A DNA stretch of 64,000 nt, taken from NCBI RefSeq assembly GCF_900090225.1, contig NZ_FMHY01000002.1, forward strand, positions 2,294,001 through 2,358,000, written 5' to 3'. The position numbers and the translations under genes were made by a program. Origin of the DNA: Micromonospora eburnea. GTDB taxonomy: Bacteria; Actinomycetota; Actinomycetes; Mycobacteriales; Micromonosporaceae. Positions 1-9,026 of the stretch are shown in pieces. Within the stretch, counting starts at the first letter, position 1, and each line of letters starts with the position of its first letter. The notes under the pieces are model-generated. The model did not search any database, had not been told where the DNA came from, and saw only the letters and a list, made by a program, of their open reading frames with translations.

Positions 1-359
1 AGGCGGTTCCCCGGGAACTGTTCGAGGCCGCCTCCGCGGACGGTGCGAGCGGCTGGAAGCAGTTCCTGCACGTCACCATTCCCTCACTGCGGCCGATCAT
101 CGCATTCACCGTCGTGACGTCGACCATCGGCGGGCTGCAGGTTTTCACCGAGCCGCTGCTGGCCAACCCGATCGGTGGACTCACGTGCGGGGCGGCACGG
201 CAATGTCAGACCGTCACCCTCTACCTTTACGAGCAGTCCTTCGGGCAGTTCCACTTCGGCTACGGCGCGGCGGTCGGTGTCGCACTCTTCGTCATCGTCG
301 TGGCCGTCTCCGGAATCAACTATCTGCTGGCCACCCGCATCCGCTCGGAGCGCCCATGA
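1..359 (+). CDS. ABC sugar transporter permease, C-terminal part (MalF-like)
   Basis: This is the 3' end of an inner-membrane permease of a binding-protein-dependent sugar importer; the start lies before the window, and in-frame codons begin at base 3. The fragment opens inside the EAA loop that contacts the ATPase (E-A-A-S-A-D-G-A, then a PSLRP segment). It ends in a hydrophobic helix (VGVALFVIVVAVSGINYLLA) typical of the last membrane span. Its TGA stop overlaps the ATG of the next permease by the ATGA arrangement, so the two are translationally coupled. With the MalG-like partner it would form the transmembrane channel. The substrate cannot be read from this fragment; the nearby esterase and xylosidase suggest a plant-cell-wall oligosaccharide. 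Confidence 0.9.
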   Translation, partial: AVPRELFEAASADGASGWKQFLHVTIPSLRPIIAFTVVTSTIGGLQVFTEPLLANPIGGLTCGAARQCQTVTLYLYEQSFGQFHFGYGAAVGVALFVIVVAVSGINYLLATRIRSERP

Positions 360-1225
360 AGCCCGCACCCTCGACCGCCGTACCCAGGCGGGCCAGGCGG
401 CGCCACGCCAACCGCGTCCCGATCGCGGTGTACGCACTGCTCACCCTCATGGCGCTCGTCAGTGTCTTTCCGCTCTACTGGATGTTCGTGGTGGCCACAA
501 CGGACTCCGCTACCGCGACGACTCTCCCACCGCACCTCTCGCCCGGCGGCAACTTCCTGCACCTGGCGAAGCTGGTCTTCACCATCGTGCCGTTCGTGCA
601 TTCCCTGCTCAACAGCCTCATCATCGCCACCACGGTCGCCGTAGGCCAGGCAGTGCTCTGCGCATTGGCCGGCTTCGCCTTCGCCAAGCTGTCCTTCCCG
701 GGCCGCAACACGCTGTTCCTCATCGTCGTGCTGACCATGACGGTGCCGGCCCAGTTGGCCGTGGTCCCGCAGTACCTGATCATCTCCGAGTTCGCCTGGG
801 TGGACAGCCTGCAGGCGGTGATCGTTCCCGGGCTGGTCAGCGCGTTCGGCATCTTCTGGATGCGCCAGCACATCGGCAACAGCATCGATGACGAGCTGAT
901 GCACGCGGCGCGCGTGGACGGCGCGACCACCTGGCAGATCTTCTGGCGGATAGCCTTCCCGCTGGTACGCCCGGCGGCATTCGTGCTCGGGCTGTTCACG
1001 TTCGTCTACGCCTGGAACGACTTCCTGTGGCCGTTCATCGTGTTGAAGTCGCCGGAGAACTACACCGTCCAGATCGCCATCAAGGCACTGCAGCAAAACC
1101 GGGACATCGATTTGGGTCTGGCCATGTCCGGCTCATTCCTGGCCACCATTCCGCTGCTGGTGCTGTTCGTCTTCGTCGGGCGCCGCCTGGTGCAGGGAAT
1201 CATGGAAGGCGCGTTCAAGGGGTGA
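356..1225 (+). CDS. ABC sugar transporter permease (MalG-like)
   Basis: This is a 289-aa permease of a carbohydrate ABC importer, the second channel subunit after the MalF-like gene. After a basic N-terminus (MKPAPSTAVPRRARRRHANR) come several membrane helices. The family EAA loop is at about residues 180-205 (DELMHAARVDGATTWQIF, then a PLVRPA segment). The length is normal for MalG-type subunits. The start is the ATG of the ATGA overlap with the preceding gene. No ATP-binding subunit is adjacent in this window; many actinobacterial sugar importers share a distant MsiK-type ATPase. The substrate is unknown, but the genes downstream point to hemicellulose-derived sugars. Confidence 0.93.
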   Translation: MKPAPSTAVPRRARRRHANRVPIAVYALLTLMALVSVFPLYWMFVVATTDSATATTLPPHLSPGGNFLHLAKLVFTIVPFVHSLLNSLIIATTVAVGQAVLCALAGFAFAKLSFPGRNTLFLIVVLTMTVPAQLAVVPQYLIISEFAWVDSLQAVIVPGLVSAFGIFWMRQHIGNSIDDELMHAARVDGATTWQIFWRIAFPLVRPAAFVLGLFTFVYAWNDFLWPFIVLKSPENYTVQIAIKALQQNRDIDLGLAMSGSFLATIPLLVLFVFVGRRLVQGIMEGAFKG

Positions 1226-1309
1226 GGCCCCTTGCACAGGTATCGCCACCGTTCCTGGCCCGGCACCGCCTGTCGGCTCGCTCCAGTACGTCGGGTCGCC
1301 CAATGGAAG

Positions 1310-1757
1310 GTGATTTTGCGAGATTACAACCGATCCCAACTGTCGCGCCGAGCGCTCTTGGGGAGAGGGGCACTAGCGCTCGCCGGGTTATCGGTGGGCG
1401 TGCCGGGGGCCGGCGTTCCCCGCGTCGAGGACCTCGGGAAAGCCGGGTGGCGCGGACCCGTTCGGGCCGGTGGTGGTGGCGAACCCCGAAAACGGGGCAT
1501 CGTACGCACGCGCCGTGCGGCTCGGGGGATCGAGCTCCTTGCGGGCGACAGGGACCTGCGCACCTGGGGACCGTGACCTCGGTGACCCGGGCAGATGGAC
1601 GCGGTTGTCCTGTGCGATCCCCGGGAGGCTACGGCCGGTTCACCATGCCGCTGGCACGTACGGGATCGTGGCGGGAGCCCGGCCTCGTCTTCGTGGTGAC
1701 CGGTCCGTACTACCCCGAAAACGGTCCCATCCAGGCCGGCGTGGTGCAACTGCCCTG
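1310..1757 (+). pseudogene. Decayed Tat-exported protein (possibly sialidase/BNR-like)
   Basis: A GTG start with GGAAG just before it begins a peptide with a clear Tat signal: SQLSRRALLGRGALALAGLS, twin arginine followed by a hydrophobic stretch. After about 45 residues the reading frame degenerates. Sensible peptide continues in another frame (VVANPENGASYARAVRLG near 1470-1525) and again in a third (GGYGRFTMPLARTGSW, then VFVVTGPYYPENGP, near 1625-1720). At least two frameshifts are therefore needed to join the pieces. The NPENGASYARAVRL stretch reminds me of the start of sialidase/BNR-repeat enzymes, but this is only a weak match by eye. The gene lies directly behind the ABC permeases and may once have belonged to that operon. 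Confidence 0.45.
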
Positions 1758-1819
1758 ACACTGCGGCTGCGGTTGCGGCAGTAATGCGCGCCCGCTGCCC
1801 GGGTGCGCAGCCTCGGTCC

Positions 1820-2116
1820 TGCAGATGACGAAGCTCGCCCATCCCTCGGTGCCCTGGGTGGAGAGCTCCCTGTCCATCGCCACCCACAGGCCAACGTCTA
1901 CCTGTACCTGTCCGGATGGTCGCCGAAGTACTTCCCACCACAGCTCGTGCGGCAGGCCGGCGCATTGCTGCGGCACAAGGTTGCAGTTCGGCTCGGACTT
2001 CCCTGTCCTCACGCCCGACCGCTGGGCGGCCGACTCCGCGGCTCGAAAGGTCAAGGACGAGGCACGCCCCTCATCCTCAAGGAGAACGCCCTGCGCCTGC
2101 TCGGCCTGGGTCTGAC
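1820..2116 (+). pseudogene. Amidohydrolase (Amidohydrolase_2 type) C-terminal remnant, multiply frameshifted
   Basis: Pieces typical of the end of amidohydrolase-2 proteins appear in order but alternate between two frames: AHPSVPWVESSLSIATH at about 1835-1885, then NVYLYLSGWSPKYFPPQLV with RQAGALLRHKV to about 1985, then QFGSDFPVLTPDRW with AADSAA to about 2060, then PLILKENALRLLGL to about 2109. The GSDFP element supplies the metal-binding aspartate in this fold. At least three indels are required, so no functional protein can be made. The upstream two thirds of the gene is absent or unrecognisable. Confidence 0.75.
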
Positions 2117-2173
2117 GCGGTGCTTACGGCTGGCGGTCGTAACCTTGATCACCTTCAGAACCAAGGACGAGTG

Positions 2174-3850
2174 ATGACAAGTATCCGCCGCCGGCTGTCC
2201 GGCCGGCTCCGGCGTGCCCATCGCCACGCGGCCACGGAGCCCCCGTACGCCTTCACTGTGCGGCGCAAGCTGCGCGTGCCGATGGACGACGGCGTCGAGC
2301 TGGTCGCCGACCTCTACCTACCGGTCGGCGCGGTGGAACCGCCGTTGCCCACGATCGTCGTCCGCTCGCCGTACGGCCGGCACGGCTCGCTCACCCACGC
2401 GCCGGCGTTGGCCGCCGAGGGGTTCACCGTTCTGGTGCAGAGCTGCCGGGGCACGGGCGGCTCCGGTGGCAGATTCAGACCCCAGCTCGACGAGCAGCGC
2501 GATGGCATGGCCACCCACCGGTGGGTACGCCGCCAGCCCTGGTTCACCGGCACGGTCGCGACGTACGGGGAGAGCTACCTCGGCTACACCCAGTGGGCCG
2601 TGGCGGGACGGATGCGGCGTGAGGACCCCGGGAACGCCCCCGACGCCCTGTGCCTGAACGTCACGATGGCCGACTTCGGCGCGATCACCTGGAATAACGG
2701 AGCCTTTTCGCTGGGCGGCTCGCTCGGCTGGTCGCGCCTGATGGACCTGCGGGGCCTGCGCGGCGTCCTGGTCAGGGCGCGGCTCGCGCGGCGGCGGGAC
2801 CGGAAGCTGACCGAAGCCTTCGACGTCCTGCCCCTGTCTCGCGGCGACACCGCCGTGGCGGGCCACCCGATCAGCTGGTACCAGGACTGGCTGGCCCACG
2901 AGAAGCTCACCGACGACTACTGGACCCAGCAGTCGCACACCGCGTCGGTGCCCGACGTCACCGCACCCGTGTACATGGCCACCGGCTGGTACGACATCTT
3001 CCTGCCCTGGCAGCTGCGCAACTACGCCCAACTCGCCGCAGCCGGTCGCCCGCCGCGGCTGACCATCGGCCCGTGGGGCCACGGGAGTGAGCAGAGCCTG
3101 TTTCTCGCCGAGTCGATCGCGTTCCTCAAGGAACACTTCGCCGGCGCACCCGCGACCCGGCCAGCGCCCGTTCGCGCCTTTGTCACCGGCGCGGGGCAGT
3201 GGCACGACCTACCCGCGTGGCCACCGCCGGGCACCGTGGCGCAGCGGTGGTACCTGCACCCGTCCGGGCTGCTCGACCCGGCCGTCCCCGACGTGGGCAT
3301 CACCCGCTACACCTACGATCCCGATCAGCCCACACCCGCACTCGGTGGCCCCAGCACGGGCCCGGCCCCTGGGCCGGTCGACAACAGCGCCCACGAACGC
3401 CGCGCGGACGTGGCCGTCTTCCGCAGCCCACCGCTGGATCACGCGATTGTCCTCGCCGGGGAGCCGATCGCCCATGTCCGGTTCCGCTCGACGGCAGCCA
3501 GCGCGGACGTGTTCATCCGGATCTGCGACGTGCACCCCGACGGCCGCTCCATGAGCGTGTGCGACGGCATCCGCCGCATCGGCAGCATCGGCACCGCGGC
3601 CACCGACCCGCAGCCCGACGAGGACGGTTTCGTCGATCTGGATGTACCGCTGTGGCCGGCATTCCACCGCTTCGCTGCCGGCCACCGTCTCGCCGTGCAG
3701 GTCAGCTCCGGAGCGCATCCGCGCTACGCCCGCAATCCCGGCACCGGCCAACCCGCCGCCACTGCGGCCACCACGGTACGGGCAGAGCAGGAGATCTCCC
3801 ACGAACGAGCCCACCCGTCCCGGATCGACCTGCCGGTATGGGCGTCATGA
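2174..3850 (+). CDS. CocE/NonD family hydrolase (X-Pro dipeptidyl-peptidase S15-like)
   Basis: This is a 558-aa alpha/beta hydrolase of the CocE/NonD family, which cleaves ester or amide bonds such as cocaine ester, glutaryl-7-ACA or X-Pro peptides. The N-terminal catalytic domain shows the nucleophile elbow GESYLG. An oxyanion-type segment (CRGTGGSGG) lies before it. The acid is probably in TGWYDIFLPWQLRNY and the histidine in IGPWGHGSEQ. The C-terminal third is the jelly-roll domain (PLDHAIVLAGEP to VQVSSGAHPRYARNPGTG). The ATG at 2174 follows GGACGA; a GTG one codon upstream is equally usable. There is no signal peptide, so it is probably cytoplasmic. The substrate is not predictable from sequence. 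It stands alone after two decayed genes. Confidence 0.9.
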   Translation: MTSIRRRLSGRLRRAHRHAATEPPYAFTVRRKLRVPMDDGVELVADLYLPVGAVEPPLPTIVVRSPYGRHGSLTHAPALAAEGFTVLVQSCRGTGGSGGRFRPQLDEQRDGMATHRWVRRQPWFTGTVATYGESYLGYTQWAVAGRMRREDPGNAPDALCLNVTMADFGAITWNNGAFSLGGSLGWSRLMDLRGLRGVLVRARLARRRDRKLTEAFDVLPLSRGDTAVAGHPISWYQDWLAHEKLTDDYWTQQSHTASVPDVTAPVYMATGWYDIFLPWQLRNYAQLAAAGRPPRLTIGPWGHGSEQSLFLAESIAFLKEHFAGAPATRPAPVRAFVTGAGQWHDLPAWPPPGTVAQRWYLHPSGLLDPAVPDVGITRYTYDPDQPTPALGGPSTGPAPGPVDNSAHERRADVAVFRSPPLDHAIVLAGEPIAHVRFRSTAASADVFIRICDVHPDGRSMSVCDGIRRIGSIGTAATDPQPDEDGFVDLDVPLWPAFHRFAAGHRLAVQVSSGAHPRYARNPGTGQPAATAATTVRAEQEISHERAHPSRIDLPVWAS

Positions 3851-4342
3851 GCGCCGGAGCGCCGCGAACACAGCTGTCAAGGTGCCCGTCCCGCCAGATA
3901 ACCCGCTCGGTTGGACAACGCCGGGTTCCGTCGCCGTAGGGCTCCAGCGGGCGTTGCTCATCCGTGCCCGAATCGCCGCGGCAATCCCCGACCCCCGCGG
4001 CCACCCGTCCGTCCGATCTGTATCAATCAACGTCGATTGACAGATGTCTGTACCGCAGGGACAATATGTGCCCTGTACATGTTCGTCAGGGGCCGGACAT
4101 CTCGCGGGCTAGCGGCCCCGCGGGCGACGCGAGCAACCGAACAAGCCGTCACGCGTAACGGCTTGCTCGTATCTGTGCACAGCGCGCCGGCGTAGGTGTC
4201 GGGCGATGACGGCTGACGTCTCCTTCGACGCCGAACGAAGCGGGGAGCGCCGATGTCCCCGCCGACGGGCGGCGCCCCCTCACAAACAGGGCGCACACGA
4301 TGTCGCGGACAAACCCGCGACGCATTGCTCGGAAGGAGTGCG
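3851..4342. other. Intergenic region with hairpin
   Basis: I see no convincing gene in these roughly 490 bases. They contain an 8-bp inverted repeat CAAGCCGT/ACGGCTTG at 4142-4165 with an 8-nt loop and no T-tract. There is also a shorter pair TCAATC/GATTGA around 4022-4040, spaced like a small operator. The A+T-richer stretch around 4020-4090 is the best place for the esterase promoter; I could not fix -35 and -10 boxes. Confidence 0.5.
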
Positions 4343-5620
4343 ATGAGACGCACGAGCAGACGCGGCCGGTACCCCCTGATGGCGGCCGCGGCGACCGCGC
4401 TGGCGTTGGCTGGCGCTGCCTTGGTGGTACCCGGCCAATCACAGGCAGCCAACCCGACCGCCGGATGCGGTAAAGCACCGACGCTGGCGAGCGGTACCTA
4501 CACGATCCAGAGCAGTGGCCAGAGCCGCTCCTACATCCTCAGCGTGCCGGGCAACTACGACCCCAACCACCCGTACCGTTTGATCTTCGGCCTGCACTGG
4601 TTGAACGGTACCGCCAACGACGTCGCCACCGGCGGCTCCGACGGCGCGGCCTGGGCCTTCTACGGACAGAAACAACTGTCCAACAACAGCACGATCTTCG
4701 TGGCGCCCCAGGGCATCAACAACGGCTGGGCCAACACCAACGGTCAGGACCTGACCCTCATCGACGACCTGACCCGATTGGTCGAGGGCGGCCTGTGTGT
4801 CGACACGTCGCTGGTGTTCGCGATGGGCTGGAGCTACGGCGGCGCGATGAGCTACGCGATCGCCTGTGCCCGACCGACCCTCGTCCGCGCCGTCATCGTC
4901 TACTCCGGCGCCAACCTCAGCGGCTGTAACGGCGGCACACAGCCCGTGGCGTACTTCGGCATCCACGGTATTCACGACAGCGTCCTGAACATTTCCAACG
5001 GTCGCTCGCTGCGGGACACGTTCGTCAGGAACAACGGGTGCGCCGCTCAGAGCCCCCGCGAGCCGACCCAGGGCAGCCTGACGCACATAACCACCGCCTA
5101 CTCGGGCTGCCGGCCGGGGTACCCGGTCCAGTGGGCCCCGTTCGACGGCGACCACACTCCCGACCCGGTGGACGGATCCACCGCCACCAGCGGCACCCGG
5201 ACTTGGACCTCCGGCGAGGTCTGGACGTTCATCAGCCAGTTCCAGAGCAACGGCTCACCGCCCAGCTCCGCTCCGCCGAGCTCCACGCCGCCGAGTTCCG
5301 CTCCGCCGAGCTCGCCGGCGCCCGGTACCGCCTGCACAGCGAGTTACCGCACGGTCAACTCGTGGCCCGGCGGCTTCCAGGGCGAAGTCACGGTGACGGC
5401 CGGCCGCTCCGCGATCAACGCCTGGACCGCCGGATGGACGCTCAGTAGCGGCCAGACCATCACCCAGCTGTGGGACGGCACGCTTACCGTCAGCGGCTCG
5501 AACGTTTCGGTCCGCAACGTCTCGTACAACGGCTCCTTGCCGGCGTCCGCGTCAACAACCTTCGGCTTCCTCGCCAGCGGTACACCGTCGAGTCCGTCGC
5601 TGAACTGCACCAGCCCATAA
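4343..5620 (+). CDS. Secreted CE1-type esterase (feruloyl/acetylxylan esterase-like) with CBM2
   Basis: This 425-aa exported enzyme has three parts. Residues 1-40 are a Sec signal (basic start, then AAAATALALAGAALVV and an A-rich cleavage region). The esterase domain covers about 45-300, with the nucleophile motif GWSYGGAMS and an HGIHD segment that probably carries the acid. A Pro/Ser linker of repeated PPSS units leads to a C-terminal family-2 carbohydrate-binding module of about 100 residues with conserved tryptophans (NSWPGGFQGEVTV, NAWTAGWTL). The family releases ferulate or acetate side chains from xylan; LpqC/PHB-depolymerase-like esterases are close relatives. The ATG follows GGAAGGAG at 4331-4338 with good spacing. 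CBM2 tethers it to crystalline polysaccharide. It pairs functionally with the xylosidase downstream. Confidence 0.9.
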   Translation: MRRTSRRGRYPLMAAAATALALAGAALVVPGQSQAANPTAGCGKAPTLASGTYTIQSSGQSRSYILSVPGNYDPNHPYRLIFGLHWLNGTANDVATGGSDGAAWAFYGQKQLSNNSTIFVAPQGINNGWANTNGQDLTLIDDLTRLVEGGLCVDTSLVFAMGWSYGGAMSYAIACARPTLVRAVIVYSGANLSGCNGGTQPVAYFGIHGIHDSVLNISNGRSLRDTFVRNNGCAAQSPREPTQGSLTHITTAYSGCRPGYPVQWAPFDGDHTPDPVDGSTATSGTRTWTSGEVWTFISQFQSNGSPPSSAPPSSTPPSSAPPSSPAPGTACTASYRTVNSWPGGFQGEVTVTAGRSAINAWTAGWTLSSGQTITQLWDGTLTVSGSNVSVRNVSYNGSLPASASTTFGFLASGTPSSPSLNCTSP

Positions 5621-5631
5621 GTACGACCGGG

Positions 5632-5661
5632 AAGCGGCGGACCTGTAGGGGTCCGTCGCTT
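5632..5661. terminator. Hairpin terminator between convergent esterase and PaaX genes
   Basis: A 12-bp stem (AAGCGGCGGACC against GGTCCGTCGCTT, one mismatch) with loop TGTAGG lies 11 bases after the esterase stop and before the end of the opposing regulator gene. It can fold in both transcripts, so it is probably bidirectional. Confidence 0.7.
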
Positions 5662-5789
5662 CGCTGCTGGCCAGCCTGGAGCCAGCACGGTTGTCTACCG
5701 GCGGATGTCCTGGCGGATGCCCGTCGTGATCACCGAGTGAATCCTGGCCCGCCACGGCCGGACCGAGTGGAACTGAAGCACCGAGGCCG

Positions 5790-6728
5790 CTACGCGGTGC
5801 CTGCGCCCGCGCTGAGATCCCTGGTCGTATGAGCGCGGATGCCCGGATCGGGTGAGTCGGCGAACCGGGCGACGACCGCGCGGACATGTTCCTGAGCGGG
5901 TTCGGCGAGGCCGTCGTAGACCGAAACGAACAGTTCCCGGGCGCGGGCCCGGGGCCAACCGGGGGGCATCAGATGGATGGGCAGATGCGGGTCGAGGACG
6001 GGAAAGCGCCGGTAGGTATCCATGACCTCGGTGCGGGTCCCGACCGCCTGGGCGCCAGTGATCCGCCCCGCACGGATGCGCGGGAGCAGCGGCTCCCACC
6101 GCTGGATGAACGTCTCGTACTGTTGGGCGATGGCGGCCACGTCCCAGGCCTCGAGCGGGGACCGGTTACTCGTGCTCGCCAGGTCCACGTGACGCGCTCG
6201 GAATACGCTCATCGCACCAATGCCAAAGGCCCTGAGGCCATTCTCGACGGTCGGGTTCAGCGCGTCGGGGGAGACCCACAGCCCGTCGAACAGCGACGCG
6301 AAGCCCAGCCATCGCAGCTGGTCCCGCAGCGCGCGCCGGTGACCGTTCGCCTCCTGGGGCAAGGAGAAGGCGACCAACGTCCAGCACCCGTCCCACGAGT
6401 CCAGCCCGGCGGCGAATCCGACGATCCACGCTCCGCCGCTCACCAGTTCGTCGGCGGCCGCCTGGGTCAGCCGGTACGAGCTGTGCCGCCCTTCCCGGCA
6501 ACTCTCGAGGACTCCTCGGCGGGCCAGCCGGCTGATGGCCGTGCGGGCTCCGGCGGTGCTGACCCCTGTCTCACCCAGCAGCGCGACGATCGACGCCGAG
6601 GGCAGCCAGGCACGCGTACGCGCGGTGTAGTCCGCTATCAAGGTCATTGCCATGCCCTGCGGTGAGCTGCCTGCCTGGCGACGGGGTAGCCGTACTGAGC
6701 CGGCGAGGTCGGAGACTATTTCCTCCAT
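5790..6728 (-). CDS. PaaX family transcriptional regulator
   Basis: This 312-aa protein has PaaX architecture. An N-terminal segment (LPRRQAGSSPQG) precedes a winged-helix domain (SIVALLGETGVSTAGARTAI, then SRLARRGVLESCREGRHSSY). The central PaaX domain contains WTLVAFSLPQE and LGFASLFDGLWVSP, and the C-terminal PaaX-C region ends in LPIHLMPPGWPRARARELF. PaaX proteins repress aromatic-acid catabolism genes and are relieved by phenylacetyl-CoA-type effectors. I chose the ATG at 6728 because it keeps the PRRQ-GSSPQ element; an internal ATG at 6647 would delete it. No strong ribosome site is visible. The gene is divergent from the GH120 xylosidase and convergent with the esterase, so control of one or both is likely but unproven. 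Confidence 0.88.
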   Translation of the reverse strand: MEEIVSDLAGSVRLPRRQAGSSPQGMAMTLIADYTARTRAWLPSASIVALLGETGVSTAGARTAISRLARRGVLESCREGRHSSYRLTQAAADELVSGGAWIVGFAAGLDSWDGCWTLVAFSLPQEANGHRRALRDQLRWLGFASLFDGLWVSPDALNPTVENGLRAFGIGAMSVFRARHVDLASTSNRSPLEAWDVAAIAQQYETFIQRWEPLLPRIRAGRITGAQAVGTRTEVMDTYRRFPVLDPHLPIHLMPPGWPRARARELFVSVYDGLAEPAQEHVRAVVARFADSPDPGIRAHTTRDLSAGAGTA

Positions 6729-7061
6729 TTCATACGGGATTACCACGGTACGCTCCGATGCTCGAGGTTGGACAGGGCCGACGACATCGACAGGTCCATG
6801 ATTATGCGCGGCGACCCATGGTGCCTGGCCGACGCCTTGGGGGCCCGGGGGAGCCCCGCCGGCGGGCAGCGGACGAGCCCCGGGGTCGGATGTCGCGATT
6901 CCGCGCCGCCTGACTCCGGGCTCAGCATGCGCCCGCCACCGCCGTGCGGAAGTGGCCAGCGCCGGCCCACGCGTCGGGCCCGGCTCAGCCGGAAGCCACG
7001 CGCCGGCTCGCAAGCGCCCGTACTATGACCGCCCAGCACCGAACCAGGAAGGATCCGCCCG
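6729..7061. promoter_or_regulatory. Divergent promoter region, paaX-like / GH120
   Basis: This stretch between two divergent starts has no gene. A TACTAT element near 7022 is a plausible -10 box for the xylosidase, which is followed by a GGAAGG ribosome site. I could not identify a clear operator palindrome. Confidence 0.4.
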
Positions 7062-9026
7062 ATGGCATCCGTATTCCATGTGGCGACCGACGGTTCGGAT
7101 CGCGCCGACGGCTGCGCCGAGCGGCCATTCCGGACGATCAATCGGGCGGCCGGCGTCGCGCAGCCCGGTGACACCGTGGTGGTGCACGCGGGGGAGTACC
7201 GCGAGTGGGTGAAGCCACGCTATGGCGGCCTCAGCGACTCCCGCCGCATCACTTACGAGTCGGCGGCTGGCGAGCATGTTGTGATCAAGGGATCGGAACG
7301 CATAACAGGTTGGGAGCCACTCGGCGGGACGGTATGGAAGGCAGTTGTCGACAACTCGCTGTTCGGCTCGTTCAACCCGTTCGTGCAGGAGGTGGCCGGC
7401 GACTGGATCGTCTACCGGAAGGGCGCGCCACGCACGCACCTCGGCGACGTCTACCTGAACGGGGTGAGTTTCTACGAGGTGGCAACCCGGGCGGAGGTCG
7501 ACGATCCGCCACGGCGCACCGAGGTCGTCGACGACTGGACCAGGGTGACCCATCCGGTCCGCAATCCCGACCAGACGCAGCTCGTCTGGTATGCCGAGGT
7601 CGGTGAGCAGACGACGATCTGGGCCAACTTCCAGGGCGCCGACCCGAACACGGAGCTGGTCGAAATCAACGTACGCCGCTGCGTCTTCTACCCGGAACAG
7701 CCACACCTGGACTACATCACGGTCCGCGGATTCGAGCTGGCGCACGCGGCCAGCCCGTGGGCACCACCGACCGCCGATCAGCCGGGCCTGATCGGGCCCA
7801 ACTGGGCAAAGGGGTGGGTCATCGAGGACAACGTGATCCATGACGCCAAGTGCTCGGCGATCTCGATCGGGAAGGAAAGCTCGACCGGGCAGAACCACTC
7901 GGCGCTGCGCGGGGACAAGCCGGGCTACCAGTACCAGTTGGAGTCGGTCTTCGCGGCCCGCCAGATCGGGTGGGACCGCGAGCACATCGGGTCGCACGTG
8001 ATCCGCCGCAACACGATCTACGACTGCGGCCAGAACGCGATCGTGGGTCACCTCGGATGTGCGTTCTCCACGATCGAGGACAACCACATCTACGACATCG
8101 GCGTGAAGCGCGAGTTCTACGGGTACGAGATCGCCGGCATCAAGCTGCACGCGGCCATCGACGTGCTGATCCGGCACAACCGGATCCATGGCTGCTCGCT
8201 CGGGACGTGGCTGGACTGGCAGGCACAGGGCACTCGGCTGTCGCGCAACGTCTACTACCACAACAGCCGGGACCTCTTCGTCGAGGTCAGCCACGGCCCC
8301 TACCTGGTGGAGCACAACGTCTTCGGCTCGCCCGCGGCGCTGGAGCTGTTCAGCCAGGGAGGTGCCTTCGTCAACAACCTGATCTGTGGCACGCTGCGGC
8401 TGGAGCCGGTGCTGGACCGCGCTACGCCGTATCACCGGCCGCACAGCACCCAAGTCGCCGGGTACGCGGTGATCTACGGTGGCGATGACAGGTACGTGGG
8501 GAACCTCTTCCTGGGCGGCGACCCGAGCGCAGCCTACGCGACGGGCGCGGAGGGCGAGGGGCCACCGTTGGGCGGCACCGCCGGATACGACGGCCATCCA
8601 GCATCGTTCGACGAGTACCTGGCCCGCCTCGACGACCAGCCACCCAGCGACCAGCAGAAGTACCTCGACGTGAAACAACCGGTGTACGCCCGCGCAAACG
8701 CCTACGCCGCGGGGGCCCGGCCGTTCGAGGGTGAACGTGAACCACGGGTATTGGGCGCCGCGACAGCGATCGTTGTCGACGAGGGTGACGCGGTCTGGCT
8801 CATCACCGATCTCCCCGAAGCGTTCGACGAGGCTCGCATCGGTGTGGTCACCGGCCGGGATCTGGAACGGGTCCGTTGCGCCGACGCGGAGTTCGAGGAG
8901 GCAGGCGGCGGCCCTGCCGTCATGGACATCGATCTCACGGGCGAACCCAGGCAACCTGGACGAGATGGCGCAGTCGGCCCGATCGCGGGCCTTCCGTCCG
9001 GGACGAGCCGAACGCGCATCTTCTGA
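7062..9026 (+). CDS. GH120 family beta-xylosidase (right-handed parallel beta-helix)
   Basis: This 654-aa protein aligns by eye along its whole length with GH120 beta-xylosidases such as Thermoanaerobacterium XylC. It starts with the DUF1565-like segment (FHVATDGSD, RPFRTINRAA, GDTVVVHAGEYREWV). It keeps family blocks HLGDVYLNGVSFYEV, FELAHAASPWAPPTADQPG, HDAKCSAISIGKE, GYEIAGIKLHAAIDV and FVEVSHGPYLVEHNVF. Acidic residues in the last blocks are the expected catalytic region. There is no signal peptide, so it probably acts inside the cell on imported xylo-oligosaccharides, consistent with the sugar permeases nearby. The ATG follows GGAAGG with ordinary spacing. The length is normal for the family. 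Confidence 0.92.
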   Translation: MASVFHVATDGSDRADGCAERPFRTINRAAGVAQPGDTVVVHAGEYREWVKPRYGGLSDSRRITYESAAGEHVVIKGSERITGWEPLGGTVWKAVVDNSLFGSFNPFVQEVAGDWIVYRKGAPRTHLGDVYLNGVSFYEVATRAEVDDPPRRTEVVDDWTRVTHPVRNPDQTQLVWYAEVGEQTTIWANFQGADPNTELVEINVRRCVFYPEQPHLDYITVRGFELAHAASPWAPPTADQPGLIGPNWAKGWVIEDNVIHDAKCSAISIGKESSTGQNHSALRGDKPGYQYQLESVFAARQIGWDREHIGSHVIRRNTIYDCGQNAIVGHLGCAFSTIEDNHIYDIGVKREFYGYEIAGIKLHAAIDVLIRHNRIHGCSLGTWLDWQAQGTRLSRNVYYHNSRDLFVEVSHGPYLVEHNVFGSPAALELFSQGGAFVNNLICGTLRLEPVLDRATPYHRPHSTQVAGYAVIYGGDDRYVGNLFLGGDPSAAYATGAEGEGPPLGGTAGYDGHPASFDEYLARLDDQPPSDQQKYLDVKQPVYARANAYAAGARPFEGEREPRVLGAATAIVVDEGDAVWLITDLPEAFDEARIGVVTGRDLERVRCADAEFEEAGGGPAVMDIDLTGEPRQPGRDGAVGPIAGLPSGTSRTRIF

